DNA from: Fennellomyces sp. T-0311
Lineage: Eukaryota; Mucoromycota; Mucoromycetes; Mucorales; Lichtheimiaceae
Length of the DNA: 41,921 bases
Assembly: GCA_025266875.1 (NCBI GenBank)
Contig: JALLLT010000101.1
Coordinates: 1-41,921, forward strand
Reading direction: 5' to 3'
In this document: piece by piece, positions 20,809 to 31,333 of the stretch
How positions within the stretch are numbered: the first letter of the stretch is position 1
Layout: every line of letters starts with the position of its first letter
The notes under the pieces: model-generated
Told to the model about the DNA's origin: nothing
What the model saw: the letters and a program-made list of their open reading frames with translations, nothing else
The model's database searches: none
Program-made: the position numbers and the translations under genes

Positions 20809-22040
20809 ATGTCCAACAACAACAACAACAACGAGTTGACACACTTTGAGCATATCCGCGCTCAAGAGAATGCTGAGGCTATGCAGTCTTTGGTTGCAAT
20901 GGTCCATAATCTGCAGGACCAAAACAATCAGCTGCAGGACCAAGTCAATCAGCTGCAGGACCAAGTCAATCAGCTGCAGGACCAAGTCAATCAGCTGCAG
21001 GCATGGCTACTTGAGAACGAGCAGCAGATGCAACATATAAGTGCTCTGCTTGCCGGCCAGTAGCTCGCGAGCCAGTCTGTTGTGGTGTCCGGGGCTGTGG
21101 ATACCACCATGCCCGCTGTACCTGCAGCTGTCGAATACAGCCAGGAAGAACATCGCGCTGTTGAGGTAGAACGAATCGAGAAACTGCGATGAGCAAGTAT
21201 TTATCATGTGCTTAGGATCTGGTGCATAAAAGAGTGGAGTCGTTGCAAGACGATCCAGTGGCACCGATGGAGTTCGACTTCACAGTATCTTATTGTGCCT
21301 CTGCCAACAAGGAGATGGCCAAGGCTGTAACGGACTATGTTCATGCACAGCCAGGTGCTGTGAACGATCGCAAGTTCATTAGCAGGGCAGTGCAGAGTAC
21401 TACAATACGTTGTGCAGAAAGTACAAGACGCCCAAGGCCAAGGCAAACGCAAAGATGCGCAGAAGTCGACGAACGAACCAGGTGACGGATGTTTGTATCT
21501 ATTGAAATACAGGAAGACCAAGTTCTAATGTATAAAATGATCTGTAGAAGCTGAAGGCGCGCATCGCTGCATATAACATGAACTCGACTATGCTGGAAGC
21601 AACTTTTCCTGGCGGAAAGAGATATCTGGAATGTGAGTGCATGTCTCCAGAACTTAGTGACATGGAAGGCAGCACGAAAGTCCTGCGTTATCGAGTACCT
21701 GCGTTTCGCACAGAAGGGGTAAGGATTTTTCTTAGGAAAGAGCTTTATTTTCTGAAAATACAGTGTCGTTATGTAGATGGTCCGGTACTTTGCCAAACTT
21801 GATGGCTACACCAACAAGGGCAAGAGACAACAGCGCCACTATGGCCAAGATGTCGCGATGGAGGATGCCGGTGCTCAAGGGGAAGGTGTTGCGTATGAGG
21901 CCGGCATCGCTCCGGACCGTGTAGGAACTGGCCGCGGAAGAAAGAGCGATGGGGAGTTCCAGCTGAGGGAGGAGGTAGATGTGGAGCACAAAGTTATGAG
22001 TGCCACTCTTATGGCTGATCAGCCTTCTTGGGCACTTTAA
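20809..22040 (+). pseudogene. E1: coiled-coil companion protein of the tnp2 element
   Basis: I do not know a named family. Exon 1 encodes an Asn run, then a coiled coil made of four 7-residue repeats (LQDQVNQ), ending at TAG 21061-21063, after which the frame stays open to a donor near 21171. Exon 2 (from 21220) encodes DLVHKRVESLQDD, MEFDFTVSYCASANKEMA and a basic region, with a one-base frameshift near 21395. Exon 3 has ECMSPELSDMEGS and VPAFRTEG. The last exon has VRYFAKLDG and DRVGTGRG. The MS-x-E-x-SD...R(S/T)E/Q...F-x-LD pattern recurs in E2 and, from memory, in uncharacterised proteins linked to fungal tnp2-like transposons. It probably acts as an accessory DNA- or transposase-binding protein. 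The TAG and frameshift make this copy a pseudogene unless the stop is bypassed. Confidence 0.6.
20918..21001 (+). repeat. 21-bp tandem repeat encoding coiled-coil heptads
   Basis: About four copies of a 21-bp unit (CTGCAGGACCAAGTCAATCA) encode LQDQVNQ heptads with Leu and Val spaced as in a coiled coil. The near-identity of the units indicates recent expansion. E2 has no such repeat. Confidence 0.85.
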
Positions 22041-22089
22041 AAAATATTTATCTTATCCAGCAACAATTTTTTTGGTGGTCAACAACTTT

Positions 22090-25000
22090 TTATTTTTAAA
22101 TAGTGATTCTTTTTGGCAGCGGAATAACAACCATCAAAGCCTCGTCAGCATCTATTTGCGGCCCATGCAGGACAACGGCAACTTGCAAGTGGATCTGATG
22201 GACTGGGACAATGCAGCTGGCAGCTTCGGGCATGTATTGTGTGTGCCATTCTTCAAGGGTGCCGCTGGTGAAGCATTGGCAGGATGGCGGAACAGGCTGG
22301 TACCAACAAACAAAGGCGAGGTAATGGTGCATTTACTGTCGGCCCAAGACGATCGAAGCGCGAAAAAAGTACTGAAGACGCCTATTCCAAGCAACAGGAT
22401 CATTATCTTGGAAGTATATGGCTTGAATGTGCGAGCCCCGTGGTGTTGATGCTGCTGCTGACTGGTATGTCTGGCTGAAGATCTTGATTGCTCGAAACTT
22501 TTCAACTTTTCGTTGAACAAAACGACGCGTGAGCAGACCCTGATTCTCGTCGAAAATCTCGTTCGTGTGGTAGGTGTCTTGGAAGAACTGAAGTAGCAGC
22601 CGGTAGTGATCTTCATTCAAACATACTTCAACACCGTCAGCTATGGAAGCAAAGGTAGCTGGCGGCATTGGTTCCGATCCGGTGACGTTGATTCCAAGAC
22701 TTGGATTGACAGAGAAGTCGAGGAATCTCTTGTAATTGAAGGTACTTGCATGCTGGCGCTCAGGTTGATGGAAGGATTGACCAGCAATCTGTAGCAACAT
22801 GCCGAATTCTTCGGTTCGATCTTGGAAACAGTCAGTCCAGCCTTGCACAAAGTCCACAGCGCCAGTCTTCTCAATGAACCGCTTCATGAAGGTCACCTCG
22901 AAGGAATCCTTCTGGTTGGTCTCAGTATCCTTCAAATAGCCGTTGTATCTCTCGAACATGAAGACCCAGAAACTGTAGACAGGACCTGCGTCTTGCAAGC
23001 AGTCGCGTAAGTGAAGGTGGAGGTGCATGTTAGGCGTCACTGATAAATCACCATACAGTTCTACACACATGCGCACAAATGCGACAAGCTTTTGATGCGA
23101 TTCATCGATTTCGGCATTTGTGATACGAGTTTTGATAATCAAATGGCAAGCATCGACGAAAAGCATCCAATGGTCATACAGGTTCTGGGCCAAAACATGG
23201 TGGAGCACGTAGGGAGAGTATACCAGCGTCCATACCCTCCAGTCATCAGCGGTCATGAAGACAAACTTCCTCTGGATCTTGCATTGCAGAGTGGGCAATT
23301 CGGGAGGCAAGATGATCCGGTCGGCGAGTGTTTGCATGTCCCTAAGCACTGATTCTGTCAGAATGCCTTGGTTCTTCCAGATGGTAACCATTCGAGCAGG
23401 AGTGCCAAGAAACAAGTTGTGCATAGGATCGATACGCACGGCATGCGTGGCGTCAAAGTAGGAGAGGCGATGTAACTGCGACCAGCGCGTTCCATTCTCT
23501 CGTTCCAGTTGATAACGTGCAGGCTGGGTTGCTGCTGCTCGCTACATCTCGGCGAAACGGCGATTGTCAGCATTATGACGCAAGATGTCCTCAGGATGTC
23601 TATGCCGGTGTAGATCATGTTATGCGTTTCAGGATCGGTGATGAACTCTCGGTAGCACTTGTTGCAGGCGCGTGTGCTTGAATGGGCCGTACAGCCACAG
23701 ACCTTCCTGCTTGCCAGCATATCACATGCAACATTGAGCAAGGCCGCTCGTACTTGAGTACTACGCATTTGGCAGGTCTGCATGGTGACGCCAGTATAGA
23801 GCTCACAAAGTTCATTAGTCAAGGTCTCAAGGTAGTTGTTCATTTCATAGGTGCTTGGCTCCTTTGGTCCAGGCATAACACCAACAAGGATGACGTTCTC
23901 TACCTTATAACGCTCCATGCGAGGCAAGTTGTTCACCGTCAGGTAGATCGTGCCGCAAGAGTAACCACTGTCATAGGGTGCAAACCAATCAACATTGAGC
24001 ATCAACATCAGGGATCGAGGGTCATCAACAAATGTTGCGTTGTTTTCATCTTTGATTGAACGCCACATGGCCCCATGGTGAATGTCTGTTCTGGTAACGC
24101 CCAAGTACGGATGCTGCCGCCACTCCAAGATCTTTTGCTCGAAGCCGTCGCGCTTGAAGAGCTTCTGCAAGCTGTCAACCAGTGGATAGTACACGAACTG
24201 CTTGACAGGTGTACCGGACGCACAAGGTGAGTTGTTGGATGATCCCTTGAATAGCCTTGTTGCACACACATCGCCATTCAGGTGCATGGTCGAGCAGGTT
24301 GCAGGTACAGTGGCAGATTCGAAGATTGCATGACATGTAGGACAAGCAACATACAGCACGATCGGGTCAGTCAACTCGTTGAATCCGATATGGCGACGGA
24401 TGGTGCACATAGTACTCAGTATGTCGAATGCTGGGACTGGTACAGCGGCAAATAGCATCACAACAAAGCTGATCAGGGTGGCGGCGGTGCGTTCCGAGGT
24501 GTAGTGCAGTTGGAAGAGGACAAGAAATATGAGCGCAAAAAGTATTGGCTGTGGAATAAGAACGGTTGAGCAGGACTTGGCTCAGGTACGTCTAAAGCAT
24601 CTTTGTTAGTTTACTATTGCTCAAAGTATGTAGTGCGCGCTCTCAACAAACCTTCTTATCACCAATCAAGGCGGTCAGCTCATTTACCATCTCCATTGCG
24701 GGATCATTCTCGGTCTCCTGATCTTCCATTGGCTGTTCATGGAATAGTTCTTGTGGCAACGATGGCTGGTTCGGCACAGTGGTTGCGCCTGGCAGTTCGT
24801 GTGGCAATGGTGCTATATACAATGTTTATCAGTAAGCTAGTTTTTAATATTGTTTGGAGACATACCATCAGCACTGCGTTCGCCGTCCACAACCATCGGA
24901 TCGTCGGTTTGATGGTCGCCAGCTTCAATATCATCAGCAACGTCGTTTTGAACTGCACTAGCGGCATCCATCGAAGCAGCACGTTCAGCTATTAATCAAC

Positions 25001-25178
25001 TGTCAGTTCGATGCATGAAAATGGTACAACGGTGGACTTTACCAATGATTGCGGCCAATCGATCAGCTCTGGCGTGCTCACGATGCGCCTGATAGACTGC
25101 ATCTCGCACAAGGGCGCCACGAGGGTTGGATTGGGTGCAGTATGTGCACATGCACAAGTACAATTGCTGGGATGACAT
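22090..25178 (-). pseudogene. tnp2-type (CACTA/EnSpm) transposase, multiply disrupted
   Basis: This is a transposase of the tnp2 family. Exon 1 (from ATG 25178) encodes YLCMCTYCTQSNPRG, a Cys-containing N-terminus. Two short acidic exons follow. The large region 24500-22090 has SERTAATLISFVVMLF, NVDWFAPYDSGYSCGTIYLT, NLPRMERYKVENVILVG with MPGPKEP, CDMLASRKVCG and CNKC, then the diagnostic DPMHNLFLGT, VTPNMHLHLHLRDC and YSFWVFMFERYNGYL, and a C-terminus ending in VPVHQIHLQV. Disruptions on the minus strand are a frameshift near 23590, an in-frame TAG at 23544-23542 and an in-frame TAA at 22335-22333. Both stops can arise from CAG or CAA by one C-to-T change. It is convergent with E1. Confidence 0.82.
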
Positions 25179-25319
25179 TGGGGTAACAGGTAAGGTGGGT
25201 TTAAAGAGTATGAATGAAGTGCCTTTAATGATGCTTCTTGGACGCGTTTATATATCTTCTTGGCCTTTCACGTATGATGTGATCCACCGAAATAAACGTT
25301 CTTTGAACACGTAATCACT

Positions 25320-26130
25320 TCCTTGGCAGCATATTTTCTTGTTATTTCAAACTATCACGTCTCTTGGCAATCCAAATGGATCACACGTTGACAGGCCACG
25401 ACACGATCCAGCATCACGTTTTCGGAATTCCTTTCGACTTCCTATTTGATTCTGTGTCTGCATAAGTATGCTGATAAAAATAGCATCTAGCATAATTCTA
25501 TTCCCTGGCATTGAAAGCTCATTGCAATGTGCAACGTTGCAAGGCTGCTTTTGAAAGAAGAACTTTACGAATGCTCGGTCTTCTTGTCCTCATCATGAAG
25601 GAATCAGCGACATTACGAATACTTTTTTTCACTGCTGTTGCTAAAATTCCCTTTTTATTTTGAATTTTCATCAGCCCACTGCTTTTGCAGTTTACCACTC
25701 ATCTAACTTCAACAAAAAAATAAACTATCGTGAGAATTCCCTTACGGCTCTGTTCACTTTTGCCAAGCACTGCTATGGTTTTACAAGAGAAGTTACTGTT
25801 ACGCATTGCCTAAATCAGGGTTTCTTGTGTCGTCCGTTGACGAATTACACCGGAAATACCTTTACCGCCTTGCATGTGCTCACAAACGATGTCAAAAATA
25901 CCGGAAATACCTTTATCACCCACCACTTTTCCCTTTTCCCTTCGGAATTGCCATCCGTCGCTGCAAAACTTGGGGGGCTCTGCCATTCACACGTTCCCCC
26001 CACACAAATTTTAACAATCTCCTACTTCTGAAACTCTGTGATTACTCCCTTTTCGCCCAGTGTATTGTTATTAACTACACTCTAAACCCTATTGGAATGC
26101 TGTTGTGTATATTATTATGCTTATTATTTT
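25320..26130. other. AT-rich spacer without a recognisable gene
   Basis: Overlapping ORFs of 120-156 codons exist on the plus strand (25660-26276), but they lack domains, are in competing frames over the same bases, and include internal near-repeats (GGAAATACCTTTA twice). I see no gene, and no inverted partner of the left CACTA end. Confidence 0.5.
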
Positions 26131-26136
26131 GTGAAG

Positions 26137-26216
26137 GAGCACGTCACCTGTCTCGCTATGCTCGCCTGAATGATCCCCTTCACTATGCTTCAGGTCATTC
26201 AATGGTGAGCCGGCTC
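26137..26216 (+). repeat. 80-bp palindromic repeat, copy 3
   Basis: This is nearly identical to 2680-2759, with the same GAGCACGTCACC and GGTGAGCCGGCTC stems and TGAATGATCC / GGTCATTCA inner stem. It is 23 kb from the other two copies, which shows that the unit is dispersed. Confidence 0.85.
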
Positions 26217-26790
26217 ATCATGCTTGTTATTCGTAGTAAAGACACATTAGTTTACCTGGTTGGCTTAGGTAGATGACAATGTACGATCATTTGATTGGAA
26301 AGGCAACTATATATTGCGCACTGGCAAAGCTGAACAGTTGTGAGACTGTACCTAGACACGGTTTTTATAAGAAGTAAAAACTGCTTTATCGATCGTTCTC
26401 TTCCTCAACGTCATCGAACGCAGACTGGTAGAACGGGTACAGGTCATCCACCATCATTTCATAGCAAAAGTTAACAATGTACACAGGGAAGCAGCGTAGT
26501 ATTTTCTTACTGCAGAGTCACTGCTCTCTGCTGACACAGCATTCTCGACCAAAGCCTGATCATCCAACAGGTCCTGTTTGAGAGGGCGATCTAAAAGACC
26601 TTTGCAAGAAGGAATCGAGTTGGAAAACAACAGTGTCAGTTAGCTCAGATGTATCACTAGTTCACAACGTGAAAAGTTGCTGCTTGAAAAAAAAGTATCG
26701 GAATCTCATCATGAACAGATGGTGAACATATTGAAAGAGACGAAACCAAATGGTGGTAATGAGACCCAATTAAAAAAGTCAGGTTGGTCA
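26217..26790. other. Spacer with a possible orphan exon
   Basis: On the minus strand around 26400-26600 two short acidic open segments (RPLKQDLLDDQALVENAVSA and SAFDDVEEENDR followed by stop) can be joined across a GT-AG pair. They could be the 3' end of a decayed gene. I do not recognise it. The rest is AT-rich and featureless. Confidence 0.25.
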
Positions 26791-27240
26791 AAGAGTTGCC
26801 AGACGTAAAAAAAAGAAAAGACAACATAGGAAGGTTCTCAGTATTGCAATAACGGTCGTCAGTGGTTAGAAGAGAAAAAAGGTGGTGGGAAAAAAAAACT
26901 GATGGCGAGGTACAGTAAGGGTTTTTCAGAGTGAGGATGTGATTTCCCGTTTTTGAAACTTAGTGGAATAAGTTAGCTGAAAACTCGATTCTTTTAGTAG
27001 GTAGTCAGGCTGTTCAAACAGTTGTCAGACGTAAAAAAAAAAAAAGGCAAGATAGCACAGTCCTCAGTATTTCGATAATGGTTGTCAGCTGTTAGAAAAA
27101 GAAAAAAGGTGGTTGTAAAAAAAAAAGTTGGCAAGGTACAGTAAGGTTTTCTCAAGGTGGGACTGCAATTTCCTTTTCTTGAAAATTAGCGGAGAAAGTT
27201 AGCAAGGAAAGTTAGCGGACTCGATTCTTTTAATAGGTAG
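26790..27240 (+). repeat. Tandem duplication of an approximately 220-bp unit
   Basis: Two diverged direct copies contain, in the same order, a poly-A run, CTCAGTATT, TTGTCAGCTGTTAGAA or its variant, AAAAAAGGTGGT, AAGGTACAGTAAGG, and CTCGATTCTTTTA followed by TAGGTAG. The second copy also repeats AAAGTTAGC. No coding capacity is seen. It lies just upstream of the IS630-type gene. Confidence 0.7.
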
Positions 27241-27349
27241 ATTCGAATCAATTATAGGTTCTTATAAAGTATATACTGACCAAGCCATCGTCAAGTTTCT
27301 TTATAAGGTTTAGAGTGAGACCTTCAATGTTTTTGCAGCAGCAAAAAAA

Positions 27350-28312
27350 TTGCTTATTCCAAAGACTATGGCATACACATATTGGGAGCATTATATGATG
27401 GATCAGCCATATCTGCCAAGTCAGCGCAGAAAGAAGAAGCCAGTTAGATTGACGCTCATAGATGAGCACACACAGCTCCTACTTCATTATTATGACAATG
27501 ATGTGACTGCAACATTGAAGCAAGTCAAGGAATCACTCTATGCGAAATTTGGCATCTGTATCACCCAAAGTGGCCTTCAGAAGCACTTGGTTAAGAAGTG
27601 CAGTTTGACTATAAAGAAGATGAAAAAGATATCTGATGCCCCTAACTCACCAGCTACCTGGGCAACCCAGGTTATAGCAGCCGGACTTGATTATCAAAAG
27701 TGCATCTTCATCAATGAAGCTGGTTTCAACTTGCATATCAAGCGCAATTTTGGACAATCAAGAAGAGGAGTTCCAGTGAAAGCAGCTGTTCCAACACAGC
27801 AAGGTATCAACATATCGATTTTGGGTGTGATAACAGGTGAAGGTGTTCTACTCCTATCCATGAGAAAACCACAAAACGCAACTGGAGTGAAAAGGGTCAA
27901 GACAGATAGTGGTGCAATGAAAGTGGTTGGAATAGTTGGTACAAGGGCTGAGCATTTCAAGGCATTCCTGAGCAACCTTATGGATCTGTTGGACGAACTC
28001 GAAATGCACAGAAGAATTTTGGTGATGGACAATGTATCAATTCACAAGACTGAGGAGGTTAAAAAAGCAGTTACAGATAGAGGTTACTTTATTCTCTACT
28101 TGCCACCGTGGTCTCCATTTTTAAGCTCTATTGAAGAGTTCTGGTCAAAGCTCAAGCCAGATGTCAAGCAAGAAATCCTGACTCCTGGCAATACCTTGAC
28201 AGATCATATTATACAATCATCTCAAAAGGTTATACCAGAGGACTGTAAAGGGTGGATAACATACTCTGAATCATTCTTTCCAAGATGTGTACTTGAAGAA
28301 AAGATGTTGTAA
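27350..28312 (+). CDS. IS630/Tc1-mariner transposase with Asp-to-Asn in the catalytic triad
   Basis: The open frame of about 315-320 residues belongs to the IS630-type transposases that are very abundant in Mucoromycota genomes. An N-terminal domain (MAYTYWEHY, KKPVRLTLIDEHTQLLLHYY) and helix-turn-helix segments (LKQVKESLYAKFGI, SGLQKHLVKKCSLTIKKM) precede the DDE core. The core reads CIFINEAGF, VMDNVSIH and SSIEEFW, with 34 residues between the second Asp and Glu. The first catalytic residue, normally Asp in FIDE, is Asn here, so strand cleavage should fail although the frame is intact. The first ATG is at 27368; similarity begins slightly earlier (KLLIPKTMAY), so an upstream exon may exist. 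It is a different family from A/B: it lacks the intron and the long N-terminus. Terminal repeats were not found. Confidence 0.85.
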   Translation: MLIPKTMAYTYWEHYMMDQPYLPSQRRKKKPVRLTLIDEHTQLLLHYYDNDVTATLKQVKESLYAKFGICITQSGLQKHLVKKCSLTIKKMKKISDAPNSPATWATQVIAAGLDYQKCIFINEAGFNLHIKRNFGQSRRGVPVKAAVPTQQGINISILGVITGEGVLLLSMRKPQNATGVKRVKTDSGAMKVVGIVGTRAEHFKAFLSNLMDLLDELEMHRRILVMDNVSIHKTEEVKKAVTDRGYFILYLPPWSPFLSSIEEFWSKLKPDVKQEILTPGNTLTDHIIQSSQKVIPEDCKGWITYSESFFPRCVLEEKML

Positions 28313-28707
28313 TATATATATATACAGTTATCCTCATTTTATATCTTACCCTAATATTTGATATCCCATATAATATAAGTCAAGTGTCCCAACATGCAAG
28401 ATGACGTTGCTCCCAAATGGTTTTTCCAAATCCCCCAATAAGATAATACATGAGCCCCCAAATCACAGTATTAAGCCTCCTAATCAGAAAATAGAGCACT
28501 TTCCAAACCACATATTCAACCTCCTAATGTCATAGTACATTATTTGGCAATTCTTATTACTGGCAACACTTCATCTATTGCGACACGCAGCAATATGCTT
28601 TGACATAATACGCAGCTACTTACCTCTTTTGTTGTCAAGACCAATTATTATTGCTATGCACTGCAGCATATTATATATAATTTTAGTGTTAGAAAATAGT
28701 ATAAATG

Positions 28708-29880
28708 GATGGTATTCAAAATTCTATTCAGAATAAAATAAATGATGTAACACAAGGATGTGCTACGATTGCATAACCAGTTTATATAAAATGGTATTTA
28801 AAACGTTTATTTTATTTTATTACTATGGGTTATTCACCCGTGGCTCAAGGTATACTTTCCATATCTAGCTGATCTTCATCTTAGCGACATGAAAATTATG
28901 CAATCTGAAGATTACATGCAAGATCAGAGAATGTGCGGTATCGTTGCTTGGCAATGAGAGCTTCAATTGTTGAAATCCTGATTGAACCGATCGCATACCC
29001 CATTCGCTTTTTCTATCTGAAAAGGTCAATGATACAGTAAAAAGAAAAGCAATATTTGTTGAACACAGTCAAATGATAAAAAAGGAAAAAGAAGTCGATT
29101 CGGCCAAGACATCTAAAAGAAGAGTACACACACTGGCGCGCTCACTCGATACCAGTCTAGTACTTCTCACTTCAATTACTAATCTATCGTTCTTCACTTT
29201 AATTACAATATGCTAAAATACTTAAGCTACTGTCCTTGTCAGTGTATCTATGGAAGCAAAAGGTATATAAGTCATACATTTAAACAGCATAAATATTCAA
29301 GTACCATTCATCCATTTTTACTACTAAAACTTTCATGCTGCCCTTGTTCCATTAACCATGCTTGCCACATGGTTCGCGACACCGCAAATGCAACCACAGG
29401 TGGAGAGCAACCCTTTGGGATTGGGTGTAAGTACTTGAAGGGAAAAAAAAGAAGTGAAGAAACTTATGTGCATTTATAGAACTTGACGCTTCTTATATCA
29501 TTAGTTCAGAAACTCAACCACAAGGTAGATCGCCTAGGTGATGACATTTTGTCTTTGAACTCATCTTTCTCGCTTTTCTGTGAGGTGGTGCTTCGTTGTT
29601 AGCTTTTTGTTTCTTTTCTTTGTATTTCACATATTTTTTTATGTTTATATAACAGGTGGAAATGGAGTACCCTCCTCCTCACCTCATAAATTTTTTTGGT
29701 TATGATAAATAAACACTATGCTGTAGGCAGAGAAACAATGTTTATAAGACTTGATTTTAGAGTTTATAGAGGGGGTAGTAAGGTTTATTTTCATTCCAAT
29801 TAGGAAACATGGCACCGAGGCCCTGAGGCACTGTTTATTTTATTTTATTCAGAGCGAATAATAAATTTTGAATACCATCC
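28708..29880. repeat. Inverted repeat pair bounding a 1.2-kb AT-rich unit
   Basis: GGATGGTATTCAAAATT at 28708-28724 recurs inverted at 29864-29880, and the pairing continues inward with GAATAAAATAAA. The enclosed 1.1 kb has only weak ORFs (such as 29210-29479) and no transposase, so it may be a non-autonomous element. A clear target duplication is not visible. Confidence 0.55.
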
Positions 29881-29889
29881 AATATCAGC

Positions 29890-30590
29890 ACAGTTTATTA
29901 AATAAATCATCATTTATCTGCTTATATTCTTTGTGGTCATACACCTTTGTGGTCTTATTCTTAGTGAGTCATCCATTTCTCTGTGGTTCAAGCAATTATA
30001 AAGACAACACTAATCAGAGAAAAGGACACCTCTCAATAATTTCATTGTGCTTCCTAATACTAAAATCACAGTTCCCAATCTAAAAAATAAAGCCTTCTTA
30101 ATTATGAGGAAAAATTCAGTACATCAAGCAATATTGCTGCACACCACAGTATAAGATCTAAAGTCAGCAATATAAATTACTGAATAATATACTATAATAT
30201 ATTATAGTTTAAATCCAGATTGACTATAGTTGCCAAAGTAGAAGACATCTGCAAAGCCTAATTTTGAAAGGTGAGATGGATAAATTATTTCCCATCTTCA
30301 ATTTTGGAAATGAAGTCCTCTATTTGGGTCATCGCGAGAGCACCTGTATTGTGATAAAAAAAATTCTAGTAGCTATTATAGGCAAAACATATAAAGGCAG
30401 AACACAACCTATATAGAGTAGTAAATTATTCTGTATGATCAATACGCTATAGCGCTTACGGGAAGTAACATACTAACAAGGTGGATCAGCAGCCAACGTG
30501 TAACGCAATTAACCCACATAGTAAGATGCACCTCGTTGGTACGAAGCGTACGTGCATTACATCAGAAGCAACTTTCAGGCACCACAGTAG
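29890..30590. other. AT-rich spacer
   Basis: No gene is recognised. A minus-strand open segment near 30280-30350 (TGALAMTQIEDFISKIEDGK, then stop) preceded by an AG could be an orphan terminal exon. Around 30190-30210 there is a small palindrome, ACTATAATATATTATAGT. Confidence 0.35.
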
Positions 30591-30593
30591 CCG

Positions 30594-30929
30594 CTAAGGA
30601 TACCCCGCCGTCCGCGCTGCGAAGGATGGCGGCGCACGTTCGGTGATGCCGCTGCTAACTTGCGATACCATAGGCGCAATTAACCTTTGCTGCATCGTAC
30701 CGTAAGAAGTTGGCCCGCGGTGATTTCGGGCTGCAACCACTTGAAGCGTTAAGGACCTGAGGCTTGAGCGTTTGAGATAGTGCGCGATGTACTCTTGCGG
30801 TAGGCCTTCGCCGATGCACACTACTCGTGGTCGGCCGCCGGGACTATTTTCAGCAAAGGAGCTTGGCCTTGCAACTTGCACAATCGTACGTTTGGTAACT
30901 TTAGTAAGCGGGCTGGCAGAAGTAGCCAT
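30594..30929 (-). CDS. Unrecognised 111-residue ORF, GC-rich
   Basis: From ATG 30929 (MATSASPLTKVTKRTIVQVA) the minus-strand frame is open for 111 codons with no known domain. The product is rich in Ala, Ser, Arg and Pro (GGRPRVVCIGEG, RTAGYP at the end). Its base composition is much richer in G and C than the surrounding AT-rich spacers, which hints at coding selection or at a different origin. Translation could also start farther upstream at 31028, but the extra residues are AT-driven. Element 2 begins 140 bp upstream of this start, so it may have inserted into the promoter of this gene. It could be host, a transposon remnant or chance. Confidence 0.35.
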   Translation of the reverse strand: MATSASPLTKVTKRTIVQVARPSSFAENSPGGRPRVVCIGEGLPQEYIAHYLKRSSLRSLTLQVVAARNHRGPTSYGTMQQRLIAPMVSQVSSGITERAPPSFAARTAGYP

Positions 30930-31069
30930 TTTGGAGGGGAGCGCTATACCTTGCCTGATATTTGGAATAACGTGTTTATCATAGATGTAACTGCTCGTAC
31001 TATTTATGGTAGTTCTATTATTGCACAAATATTTTTTATTTCTAGTTGTAATTATTGTTTATCTCTGTA

Positions 31070-31283
31070 CAGTCATTCCAGATCCAAACTATAATTTTAT
31101 AAAGTGCTTTTCGGAAAATGAATGAGTGTGTAGTTGGAAAAGTTGACCATTGGATGGTAAAATGTTATCCCGTCAGGAAGTTGTACACTGAAAGCGTAAA
31201 TGGATATGGTGCTCGTGAAAGTCTGTTGCTGTAATCTGAAAAAGGAAAAACCTTTGCGAAAGTACAAAATCGACTTGGAAAAA
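31070..31283 (+). repeat. Left terminal inverted repeat of element 2
   Basis: This matches the reverse complement of 36875-37088 except at two sites, both of which are CG in the right copy and TG in the left (GTTGACC versus GTCGACC, and GCTGTAAT versus GCCGTAAT). TA precedes it. Confidence 0.95.
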
Positions 31284-31333
31284 AAACACAAAGTGCCTGA
31301 ACAATAGGTCGATAAAAATGACATATTTTATTA

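Larger units (their letters stand above)
19672..25320. mobile_element. Decayed CACTA/EnSpm-like element (E1 + tnp2)
   Basis: Two convergent genes, E1 (plus, 20809-22040) and a tnp2 transposase pseudogene (minus, 25178-22090), end about 50 bp apart. A CACTAGGGGATTATT motif at the left suggests one terminus. I cannot find its inverted partner on the right, so the right end is set just beyond the tnp2 start. The 5' region of E1 (19690-20808) is also found upstream of E2 (38020-38873), which shows it belongs to the mobile unit. Confidence 0.5.

Noticed and set aside
22606..23461. Plus-strand ORFs opposite tnp2
   Set aside because: Shadows of the minus-strand frame containing DPMHNLFLGT.
25660..26276. 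Overlapping plus-strand ORFs of 123 and 156 codons
   Set aside because: Two frames over the same bases, no domain and no splice support; probably chance.
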